Shown here: positions 46,838 through 57,400 of the stretch, in pieces | How the letters are laid out: every line of letters begins with the position of its first letter | How positions within the stretch are numbered: position 1 is the stretch's first letter | Source of the DNA: Dermatemys mawii | Lineage: Eukaryota > Chordata > Testudines > Dermatemydidae | Length of the DNA: 64,000 bases | Assembly: GCA_007922305.1 (NCBI GenBank) | Contig: ML677386.1 | Location: forward strand, 8,082,679-8,146,678 | Direction of reading: 5' to 3' | The notes under the pieces: model-generated | What the model saw: only the letters and a program-made list of their open reading frames with translations | Told to the model about the DNA's origin: nothing | The model's database searches: none | Made by a program: the position numbers and the translations under genes

Positions 46838-47672
46838 TCACAAAAATATTAGATGCACTTGAAATAAACATTTACCAAAATGATTAAGAACACTAGAATT
46901 AATGCTTATTTCTCTCTATTAAAGCAGACTCTTATTTGGGCTGGACATATGTTCATTGGGCTTACAATGAAAGAGACCTAGGTTTGATACCCAGATCTGG
47001 TCACTGAGGATCCAATCCACTGAAATCAGTGGAAACAGCTTTGGATACCAGGCAAACAGGAGCTGGGAAAACTGAAAAGACAACATGAACTGCGCCTTTT
47101 TATGAGAAGTGCTGAACTAACCCTCCATTGCTCTGTAAATCAAAGGAAGCTGCGCATGCCCAGCACCTCTCAGGATCAGACCCTACATCCAATGCTTAAT
47201 TTGTCCCAAGATTTGCCAGGTCTGAGCCCGGCAGTTCACAGCCTGGGCACCTCTGGGCTCGCTGCGTCAGTTACGAATGTAAAACAGTTGCTTGAGCCCG
47301 GGCACCTCGGTCCATTACACAGCAGTGAGCACGGCCAGCGCCCGCATCTGAACCCAACCCACCCTCCAAAGGGGACCCACGTGGGGGCCGGTATTTAACT
47401 ACATTCAGTGATGTCCCGCCTCCCACACCGAGCCGCTGCCGCCGCCGCCGCCACGCGCCAGACCCACCGGAGAGACCCCGGAGCCCGCCCCACACCCGCA
47501 ACCAGCCTCGGCTCGGGCCAGCGCGACCCCGCCCCGCCCTGCCCGGAGACACGATGTCCACACACCGCGATGCAGCCCCCGCCTGGGGACCCTCCCTGGG
47601 CCGGGCCCCAGCCCCGATCCCCGCGCGCAGGTTCTGTCCTCACCCGGCCGCGGCTGCCCGGGTCCCCGCACG

Positions 47673-47683
47673 CACGTGCTTCC
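47673..47683. promoter_or_regulatory. E-box plus adjacent ETS-type core
   Basis: CACGTG is followed immediately by CTTCCG. The first is a USF/MYC-type E-box. The second is an ETS/GABPA core read on the minus strand. MYC control of a ribosome-biogenesis gene would be plausible but is inference. Confidence 0.45.
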
Positions 47684-47782
47684 GCCCCGCTCGCCCCGTG
47701 GCCTTTGCCCTTCGCCCGCTCAAGGCGCCAGGCAGCGCTAGCCGAGCGCCGCCGCGAGGGCTTCCCATTGGGGGGTGGCACT

Positions 47783-47793
47783 ACGCATGCGCC
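47783..47793. promoter_or_regulatory. NRF1-like site
   Basis: ACGCATGCGCC differs by one base from the NRF1 palindrome core GCGCATGCGC. It lies in the middle of the island, between the inferred URB2 and TAF5L start regions. Confidence 0.55.
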
Positions 47794-47843
47794 GTGGCAG
47801 CCGCCCCAGCCCTCCTCGCTCGCTCTCTCTGTGTCAGTCAGTC

Positions 47844-48017
47844 ATGGAGCGGCTGCCCGGAGCCGAGGCGGAGGGAGCCGCAGCGGCCGCTCAGGGAGGC
47901 GGCGCGGGCTGCGCGCGCGCTGCGGAGAGCGGCGTCTCGCGCCGGCGGGCGCAGTGACAGCGCGAGCCCAGGATTCCGCCTCGTGCCCGCAGCAGGAGCC
48001 GCCGCCTGCGATGCTCA
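47844..48017 (+). other. TAF5L: TAF5L probable non-coding exon 1 (3' part)
   Basis: A strong donor, CTCA followed by GTGAGT, at 48017/48018 is the best match to a first-exon end downstream of the island core. The true 5' end lies further upstream and is not defined. The listed start is only the first upstream ATG (47844), which opens a 37-codon uORF in good Kozak context ending at 47957. A second ATG sits at 48011. Joining 48017 to 54283 puts the main ATG three bases into exon 2. Confidence 0.6.
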
Positions 48018-48081
48018 GTGAGTGGCCCCAGGGCGGAGCGCGCGAGCGGGCTGCCCCCGTGCAACGCGCCCGGCAGCCGCC

Positions 48082-48135
48082 GGGGGCCGGGGGGGGCGGG
48101 GGGGGGGGGGCCGGGGCGGGGGGGGGGGGGGGGGG
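48082..48135 (+). repeat. G-run with quadruplex potential in TAF5L intron 1
   Basis: A 54-bp stretch that is almost all G, broken only by single C or CC interruptions. It starts 65 bp after the inferred exon 1 donor. The transcript copy would be G-rich. Assembly length here is uncertain because homopolymers are error-prone. Confidence 0.8.
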
Positions 48136-49488
48136 CGGCGGCGCACACCGCGCCGGGGATGCAGCTGCGCCCGCCTGCACGGGGACGGGAGCCAGTTGCC
48201 TTCCCTGCCGCGCTGCAGCGCCAGCAACAGGGAGCGGAACGAGGATCCTCCCTGCCCCTGCCTCCCCATCCGCTTCTCCTTTGCTCCCGCTTGCTTTCTA
48301 TCTCCTTCTTCCTCCCCAGCTTCCTGATTCCCTCTGGCGGCTGCTGCCTTCTCTGCCCGTGGCTTTCTTCTCCCCTGTGCTCTGCACTGATTTTATTTTG
48401 GGGTGGGGGGGGACACTATCAAACTGGTTCTGCCCTGAAAAGGGCCCCCATAAAAATGGCCCAATGGGACGCCTTGATTATTGTCTCGGTGATTCTAGGT
48501 CACAGGAGCTCAGCTTAGGTGTAGCAAAACCATCACTTCTGTAACTGCCACCCCTACAACCAGAGTGTGGGATCTGAAGATCAAGCTGGGGCTTTCCCAT
48601 TTTCCTCAGAGCCAGCATTAAAGGTCCTGCAGGCCCAGTTCTGCCCTCAGTGACACCTGTGCAGCCCAACTGAAGGTTAATCTGCTTGCCCAGGTGGCAC
48701 TGAAGGCACAAGTTGGTCTGCAGAATCTCATGCTGTTGGTGATGCATGAGCAGGAAAATATCCACCTTCGTTCCCAGGTTGTAGGGCTGGGAGTTATGAA
48801 TGACTTCCTATTGAACACATTTGATTTGGGCTCAGTGAGACATAGGGAACTACAAATTCCCATTCTTACAAAGTTACTTTCCAAAACACAACTGCAGTGT
48901 AAAAAACAAGTTTTCTTATGTGTTACAAATAAATCCTGAATGTGTTAAAAATTCAGGATTTATTAATCTATTTTATGTCACTATGGATTTTTCTTTTTGT
49001 GCTTATGCAATGAAAAATTTATTTGCATTTTCTGGTCTTCATGCACTTGCTCAGTGATGTTTTGTTTGGGTTGCAAACTTTGTAAAGGAAAGTTGTTATT
49101 TAAAAATACTGTTTCAGTTGGGAGAGGGGGAAATTTGTAGAAATGGTCTGTTGTTCCAATTTTGTTTTTACCAAACCTAATTTTGGAGTAAGATTTGACC
49201 CTACAGCTTCACTTTAAGGAAGGCAGAGATGTATTAGAATTTGAAAGAAGAGGGTGATCTGTTGTGGGTGGAAATAAAATAGATCATGCTTGTGTGGGAC
49301 ACAGGAAATAAGGCAGACAAAACTTGCCATTTAATCTAATTTTTGAAACTTCTTCATGGGGTTGGTCAAGCTTATTCTATGGACTGTGCCTAAAATGCAG
49401 GTCTGGTGTAAATGGACACAGCTCCCACGAAAACCACTGTTAAACAGCTGTCTCCTCTATTTCTGAACCCAAACTCCACTGTTTGTAA

Positions 49489-49550
49489 GTAAGGGCATAC
49501 TCTACTGCAGGTAGTCAAAGTAAGGGCATACTCTACTGCAGGTAGTCAAA
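49489..49550. repeat. Perfect 31-bp tandem duplication
   Basis: Units 49489-49519 and 49520-49550 are identical, starting GTAAGGGCATACTCTACTGC. The lack of divergence implies a recent event or assembly duplication. Confidence 0.9.
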
Positions 49551-51749
49551 TTATTTTGTATCAAGGTTCAGATTTCTTAGTCAAGGTCCAGACTTGGGGG
49601 AGACATTTTTCACACCTCAATAACATAAATAAATAAAAAGATTTCACAGTCTGTTCAAAAGCATCTAGTGATAAGGATTTGGCCCACAGTCTGCCTGCTG
49701 ACTACCTCTGCTTACTGTTTCTACCATCTGGAATGCTTTTCCTATTTTGCTGCACCTCGTTAAATCTCCATTTCAGCTTACAATGTATCTTGTCTCACTT
49801 ACCTAGACCTTTTTTTCTTCTCACTGTATATGGAGGCACTTATGTAAAATTTGAGCAAAAATTTAGAATTTGTAAAAAAAAGTTTTTACAGAACCCTAAA
49901 ACTAGTAGAAGTAGTGCCATGAAATAATATTTTTTTAAAAAACATCAACTGGAAGCAGTAGCTTTTAAGCAATTAAACATCTCTCTGCATTATTTGTGAC
50001 CCAAACATTGAAGTACTGAGAAGTTGAGAAAGAACAAGAGTAAACAAAAGTGGAATTGCTAAGAACCACAAGTGGCCAGATTCTTTAAGTTCAGTTCTCA
50101 GCTGTCAGTAACACAGGCAAAAATATTGGAAATTTATTTTTTTTTTTAGCTGAGTCCGTTTATTTCTGTAAAGTGTTCTGGGATTACAGTTTATCTGAAA
50201 GCCCCCATACAAAAATGGAGTTTCGCTGTACTGCATGTGGACTCCAATTTTGGTGCCCGTCAGTAGCAGAACGTTGACCTGAAAGCGAGGGCTCAATCTG
50301 GGGATAAAAGGCAGTGATATTCTGCCTGCAGGTCAAAGCCAGACACCACTCACCATCGAATCTGCAGATGTTCAAAATATGATCACAGGTGCTCTGCTGA
50401 GCTGCTCAGGGTTGACTCTTCATATGGAGGCTTGGATATGCAGTTCTCAACAAAGGCAGAGATCCCAGTTCCTGCAGTCATGTGATGAGTTCAAAATCTA
50501 AGCTGGCTTCTGAAAAATTGTTTAGTCCTTTTGTATGCGAAGAAAAGCTTGAAAATGTGGACGGAGCATAATTGCATTAGTGTCTGCCTGAGCCTGCAGG
50601 CAGTTTCCAGAAGGAGCAGCGACAACCGCTGTAGCCAGGGAAGGTGCCCCTTTGCCCCACACTATTCACCAAATTGGACTAGGTTCCTGTTGCTCTGGGG
50701 AGGGGGAGCTTGGCTTGGGTTCTATGGGATTGACACCACCTTTGGGGCTGAGGTATCCTTTGGGCTCCCTCTGGGCTTCTGGCTTCTCCAAAAAAGATGC
50801 CTGCCACCCCTTCATGACACCAAAGCAAGATGATTTAATTCTGTGTAGACTGCAGTGTTTCATAATGTGATTTTCCCTCTTCTTTCTTTTTTTGATCAGC
50901 AGTAGATGAGTTTACAGTATTGACCTATTATCATCCGTGGGCACTTAAGTTGATGCCCCATTAAGAAGAATCAGGTAGCTCAGACCTCTTACTGCTTTTC
51001 AGGCTTTGTGCAGACTCAGGCTGTTGCAGCCGTTAGTCATTTCACATTTTAAATGCTTCTCCACAATCAGAAGACAAAAGACTTTAAGTGAAAGTTGAGA
51101 TTTTGGAGAACGAGATGGCAGATGGGGGAAAAAAAAAAAAGCTGGGTCTCTGACCTGGTGTGATCTGGCCTAACATGAACCCTGCTGGCAGCATTCTGGA
51201 GGGCTGATTTCTTATGTTTATTTTGATATACTCTCTGCAATGGCTATCAAAATCACAGTATCTTTAGGAATATTGGTTTTGGGACTCTTCTTCTTGTGTC
51301 TTTTACTCCAGATAATTTCCTTGCTTCCATTATAACACTCTCTTTAGTACTGAGGAGTCAGGTCTGATAACTAGTGGAAGAGTTGAGCTGCAGACAGCTG
51401 GAGCAAAAATAGCTTTCCAGGAGAGAAGCTTTATTGGACTGCCGTAGCACCTGTAGCAGTAATGTCATGCATTTGCAATGTTTTAGGGGATTTGCTCAAT
51501 AGTAAACCATCTAAGCAGTTCCTTTTTGGTGACAAGAGTAAACAAAAGTGGAATTGCTAAGCAGCATAAGTAGTTAATTGGATTCTTTAAGTTCTCAGTT
51601 GCCCATGTTACCTATTTAGTAACTTTAAATCATTCCTTATCTACAGAAGGAAAAAATCTTTGTAGGAGATGTCATTCCTAGTGTCAATACCAGTCCTGTA
51701 GCGGGCAAGGGAGAGAGTGAGGGGGAATAAGTGTTTCCCTGCAAATGTA

Positions 51750-51855
51750 TAGAGCCCTGCAAATTCACAGATATCCACTTTATATTCACAGCTATCCATG
51801 GACCATTTTTGCAGAATGGATGTGGATACAAATTTTGTATCTGCGCAGGGCTCTA
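51750..51855. mobile_element. Small MITE, TAGAGCCCTGC ends
   Basis: TAGAGCCCTGCAAATTC and GTATCTGCGCAGGGCTCTA are inverted and TA-bounded. The interior has repeated GATATCCA and TTATATTCACAG, and is palindromic. Confidence 0.8.
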
Positions 51856-54255
51856 CAAATGTAAAAAGCTAGGGTTTCCTGTTACCCCCAAAGCTCTGAA
51901 AAGTCCAAGCCTGAACAAGCTGCCAGTAACTGATCTGTATCACAAGTCCTAGTCTAATTAGTCTAACATCCCTAAAATACCCAATCCCTGTATATGAGGA
52001 TTTGAGAGCCCTATTTAAACTCTTGTCTTTCTCCCCTGCCTCAGACTTACCCTCTTCTTCATTAGTCCCCTGTTTGATTTAGCCATTGCTGGTGAAGACT
52101 GACCTCTGTTCCCCTCCAGCCCTTATGTCATTGCCATTTTATAGGATCTGCTGGAGCTCTGTGCCTCAGTGTAATGAGTGATTCCCTTCACTGATTCCAC
52201 ATTTATTATGAGTCAGCTATATAAGGGTGTTGTGTCCTAATGTGTGAGCACCTCTCCTTGATGCAGCTTCATGTTAGTTTTGGTAATGAAAAATTAGACT
52301 GTGATTAAAACAAAAAAACAAGACTCTGGTGGTTATGGGTTCTATTTTATATTGAACTACTGGTGTGGGGCTGCTCTACACACAGTTTGTGCAATGATTT
52401 AGCTAAATCAGTTTAGAAATGTATGTAGTTCAATCAGTGCAATGCCCTTTTGTAGATGCACATATTTTGGATTAAGCGTAGCACTGTGATTTAGTTTTTG
52501 TTCTGAATCTGATTTAAGCTTCTCTGGTTGGGAGTTAGGGTTTGGAGTTCTCTACATCCACTTTTTTGCTGACTTGAATAGAATCCTTTTATACCTCTTC
52601 CTTCTGCAGAGAAATGTTAAAGATATCAGCAGAACTTACATTGATTTATATGATTTTATTAGCTCTTTTGAGTGGAGGAAGCTGTGGCTGAATCATACAA
52701 TTTCTTCATTTAATAAGGCCACTTAGAGATGCTTTTAAAAACCCACTTGCTTGTGATCCCCCCCCCCCCACTCCACTATTGATTCACTTTGGTGAACAGA
52801 TAGAAAACTTTTTAAACTTGTACCCAGAGCAAATATGGCTTTGTAATAGCACAGGTTTCTTAAAATTCTACTATTGCTAAAATTTCATATCCACACCCAC
52901 TTGGTACTTTAAGAAGAGCTAATTGTTTTAACTGTTCCTGTAAACTGTAAAATGTGTGTGAGTATTATCAAAAGCTAAGCAACTGTCATGCTCTTTAAAA
53001 AGCTGTTAAAATCCTCTTGTTCTGTTTTGGGAAAGGACATCCTTTAATGCTGCCCATCTGAGAACTGATGTACTTCATAAAACATAGCTGCTCAAACCAG
53101 AAAACATAAGTATTTATGGTACCTAAATGCAGGTCTTTTTGTAGTGGGAATGGGATGAGGTCCTAGGGTAGCGAGTTAGAAAGCTGACTTAATGTTGAAG
53201 TTCTTTATCTCGTTCTTCCAGTAGAAGAAAATTGGCACTAATCCATATTTAATAAACCGTATGTCCATATTTGGTGTTTGTTACACTTAAAACTTTTAAA
53301 CCTCCCTAAATTTCTGAATTGAATCTGGCTTTTTGACTAAGTGTCATAGTGGACAAGGGGGATTCAGGTAATATCTGACCAGTGTTCCGTTTGTCACAAA
53401 CTATAGGCTGATGCAAGTAGTATCAGACTCATTCTTTTATGGAGCTATAACACTTTCAGAAAATGTTTACAAAATTCATTGACATTACTGCAAAGAATTT
53501 CTAATTAACTTGTATTGATTCTTTTTGTTTAAGGATGGCCCAAAAAGATGTGTGGGAAAGGGGTAGCTGGATGGGGGGAAGGCAAGGGAGAGAAGGGTGC
53601 AGGGAGTTCTGCTTCTTATCTCTGAAATAATAGGAATGTTAACTGTTCTTCCCAGGTTTTGCTAGAGAGCCTCCTGGAAGTCCCAGAAGTTGTATAATGT
53701 TAGCTCTTGCCTCTTAAACTTCCTTTTAAAAAAAAGTTTCAAGTTGTATGATTTAAAATGTATTCCCTTGTTTGCCAACCAACTTTCATGATGTAATGAT
53801 GTAATTCATTGATTTTTTTCCAATCATCAGAGTCTTAAGGCTAAACAGGACTTGAATTTTTAATGTGAAAAAGCAAATAGGAGAAACATCCCTTTCAGGC
53901 CCTCCTTATACATCACGGTGAAAGGGGAAAGGCACAACCCAATTTTAAAAACAAACTTTGCAAGTTCCTTTTGCTATCTTATAATGGAGGTTCTTTAGCC
54001 AAAAGATTTCATATAGCTAAACCATTTCAATTTTCTCTTACTCTTTCAGTGTCTTGTTATGCTGAGGTATTGGGAGATGAATACTTAAGAATCTCTCTTG
54101 TCCTTCAGCATCTAAAGAATCTGCCTTTGTGGTTGCTAGTACTGTATAATAGAAGCATTGAGCCATTTTTTTCCAGTCAGGTTTAAGGCAAATACTATGT
54201 TTATGGAAAAAGCTACATAATGCACCTGTAAACCGTATTTTTATGACCCATCATC

Positions 54256-54282
54256 TTTTTTTTTTTTTTTTTTTTTTTTAAG
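54256..54282 (+). promoter_or_regulatory. TAF5L: TAF5L exon 2 acceptor with 24-T tract
   Basis: Twenty-four consecutive T residues (54256-54279) are followed by AAG and the exon. This makes up the whole polypyrimidine tract of the first coding exon. Confidence 0.85.
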
Positions 54283-54427
54283 GTCATGAAACGCGTACGC
54301 ACAGAACAGATTCAGATGGCAGTGTCCTGCTACCTCAAGCGCCGTCAGTATGTGGACTCAGAAGGTCCCCTAAAACAAGGGCTGAGGCTGTGTCAGACTG
54401 CTGAAGACATGGCAGCTAATCTCACAG
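54283..54427 (+). CDS. TAF5L: TAF5L exon 2, first coding exon
   Basis: The acceptor TTTAAG ends at 54282, the ATG is at 54286, and the donor GTAAAT follows 54427. It codes for residues 1-47 and leaves one base (G) for the next codon. The reading frame past the donor (to about 54486) is intron. The polypyrimidine tract is an unusual 24-T homopolymer. Confidence 0.96.
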
Positions 54428-57400
54428 GTAAATTTTCCATGCATATTTATGGAAGGAGGAGTGGAAAATATCTAGTTTCTATATAATAACTTTTATTTTC
54501 AGAGGGAAATTTTCAAATACTAAATTGGGAGGAGTTACAAACAGTAGTGAGGAAAATAAAATGTAAAGGGGCTTAGACCAGAAACATGGTCAGAAGAAGA
54601 ATAAGATTAATGTTAGAGAAAAAGTAAGCTAATTAATCTGGGCAAATCTTCAGAAACACCCATTGATGTTCTGTGGGAAGGAGAAACCTGGTGAGTACTG
54701 ATGGTGAAAAAAACTAAGGGTGAAATTGGGTATGAATAGGAAAAGCCAGTACAACTTTGTGTTGCAGTAGCACAAAAACATATGAAATAAATAATAGGTT
54801 AGATGTTAGGAATAACTTTATAAGGATAGTTAAGTTCTGGAATAGGCTTCCAAGGGTGGCTGTGGAACCCCCATCATTGGAGTTTTTTAAAAACAGGTTG
54901 GACAAACACTTGTCAGGGATGGTCTAGGTTTACTTGATCCTGCCTCAGTACAGGGGGCTGGATCTGATGATATCTCAAGGTCTCTTTCAGTCCTCCATTT
55001 CTATGATTCTAATTAATCTTCACAACAAATCTGTGAAGTATTATTTTCATTTTAAACGGGATGCAACTGAAGTAAAAAGATGAAGTGATTTTTCTGAAGG
55101 CTGCAGTGGGGAAGAGGGAGGCGGTGTAATATTGGGATTAGGACTCAGGAGCCATAATCTCAGTGGCATAAAGTATGACAGTAGATGCTGGTGGGAGTAC
55201 GTTGGTATATGCAAATCTTATTATTTTGCATACAGATAAAAACTTAATTTAGATAACAGAGTCTGAATACCTGTATGTTTTTAACAGACCACAAAATACT
55301 GTAAATAAATTTATATCCATTAGTGTCTATCTTCCTCCCAGTTCAAGGATTTTGTTGCTGGTGTCATCATTGCAGAACGCAGTTATCAGTTTTCTTTAGA
55401 TCCCAAATTCTGGGCAGTCAACGGTCATCTGTTGAGGTAGTCACTATTAGTTCATTTCAGACCTGTTCAGTGGGAGCACAATATGCATAAGTTACAGCTC
55501 TCCAGGTGAGAGTGAATCTCTGGAAAGTTCTTTCTTTGTGACTTAAAACAAATATACAAATGGAAACTGGGCTGATCCAGACCTGGAGGTTGGATAATCT
55601 TCCTGCAACATATCCTGACTATGGAGGTTACCTTGACCTTGAAGACTGATAATGAGGCTAACATCGGACTACAATAACAAAGCCTCTGTTGAAATACTCT
55701 TGGAATGACTATTTTCATCACTTTCCTAAAAATCTGCTGACTCCCTAACAAATGGATTTTCCTTTACCCTTGCTTTTCCTCTTCAGCTCTTTCGCTGAAT
55801 GTTTTTACCATATTGTTTTCTAAAACAACAATCCTTCCATTTAATTCCCTGGGTCATAGAATCATAGAATATCAGGTTTGGAAGGGACTTCAGGAGGTCA
55901 TCTACTCCAACCCCCTGCTCAAAGCAGGATGAATCGCCAATCAAATCAACCCAGGCAGGGCTTTGTCAAGCCTGACCTTAAAAACCTCTAAGGAAGGAGA
56001 TTCCACCACCTCCCTAGGTAACCCATTCCAGTGCTTCATCACCCTCCTAGTGAAAGAGTTTTTCCTAATAACCAACGTAAACCTCCCCCACTGCAACTTG
56101 AGACCTTTACTCCTTTACTTATATTCTTGCCTGTCTCCTGTACTGTGGTTTCTGCTCTTTCTAGATATATTTCATACTCTTTATTTGATTTATATACTTT
56201 TCCTTTTCTTTTCTATACTAGCACTTACTTTTTCCTTCTTCCTTCAGAATTGCTTTACCTCAGCCCATCCCAAATGTTTGATATGGCTACTATGTCTCTC
56301 AAGGTATTTGTCTGTTTTAGGGCCTTCACTACAGCATACAAAGTGAGGACCAGATCTTCCTCCCAGCTCATCTTCTGCCCTTTATGGGACTAGAAGGATA
56401 TTGCACCAATAGTGCAAGTGAACCTGCAGCAGGTTTTTCTAATACAGGTGTGTATATATATACACACATACCCGTGGGTGAGGTAAATTGTTAACTTTCT
56501 AACAGACAAATAAAAGTGTGAGAATAGCCATCCTGTGTGTACCAGCTGAAGAGAACACTTTTGTTAGCCAAAATAGAAAGCTACAATGGAGATCATCATT
56601 TCAGCTAGGATAGTCCCTTTCAAACTATTAGCAAGTCACATAACTGGCTCCATTTACAGGAACTGAAATCAGGAAACAGATGTTATCAATCGATGCTCTC
56701 CTGGCCAATGGAAAGGGTAGGAGGGAAACTGTCCATGGTAGAAATGAAATAAATGTTTATAGGCTCGAAATCTCTCTCTTTCTTTCAGAAGGAAAATCCT
56801 CCTGAAAACAGCTCTCCCTGCTCCAGAGGAGGTTTTAGGGAGTGATTGAGTTCTTGATTCCTGTGTAAAGTGTCAGGAAGGGGAAGAACTAGAATTGTAA
56901 CTGCTTATAATTGGCTCATATGTAGTATCTGTTTACTGTTTGCATGATGGCAGTGAACATCAGAGGCATTGTTGAGAGAACATAACTGCCCGATTAGCCT
57001 TTTCCCAGGCTAATTACTCAAAGATAACACCCTTCTGTCTTACACATAAGGTGATTTTCTTGGTTTTGAAAAGTAAGTCAGTTATGCAAGGCTAAGGGGA
57101 GATTTAGTGATACTCAATAGAGTGCACTTATATGGTATGGGCAGAGTGGCAGATCACTCCCATTGCTTATGCCAGGGAATGTCAAAATCCGGACCTATTG
57201 CCAAGGGTAGAGCTACGGAAACTGGAACATTCTAAAGAGCTGACCCTAAATCTTTTCTTTAACCCCGTAAACAGATTTATTACAGAATAGCCGTATTGGC
57301 GTACATAGGTGAGTCGCATAAAAGGCAAGCTCTTGTAACTGGGTCTGCCTCTGTTTGGGCTGTTCAGATGACTGATGCACCTGACTTTGTAAACTGCTGT

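Larger units (their letters stand above)
47330..48260. promoter_or_regulatory. CpG-island bidirectional promoter of URB2 and TAF5L
   Basis: This is the only long, strongly GC- and CpG-rich tract in the window. It lies between the 5' ends of the two divergent genes. No TATA box is apparent near the expected starts. Visible motifs are CACGTG E-boxes at 47378-47383 and 47673-47678 (the second followed directly by CTTCCG, an ETS-type core), an inverted CCAAT box at 47767-47771, and an NRF1-like palindrome at 47783-47793. These motifs are usual in housekeeping bidirectional promoters. The exact start sites are inference. The short reading frames in the island are composition artefacts. Confidence 0.85.
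48136..54255. other. TAF5L: TAF5L intron 1
   Basis: Apart from the G-run, this holds a 31-bp perfect tandem duplication at 49489-49550, a direct repeat pair (50034-50100 and 51532-51600), a MITE at 51750-51855, a weak MITE-like segment at 52370-52500 and a C-run at 52760-52770. No exon signature is seen. Confidence 0.6.

Noticed and set aside
47408..48544. 378-codon plus-strand open frame in the CpG island
   Set aside because: It is Pro/Arg/Ala/Gly-rich, crosses the inferred TAF5L exon 1 donor and the G-run, and has overlapping long frames on both strands. This is a high-GC artefact.
54286..54486. 66-codon TAF5L frame read past the exon 2 donor
   Set aside because: The conserved protein continues in exon 3. 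The last 19 codons are intron sequence after GTAAAT.
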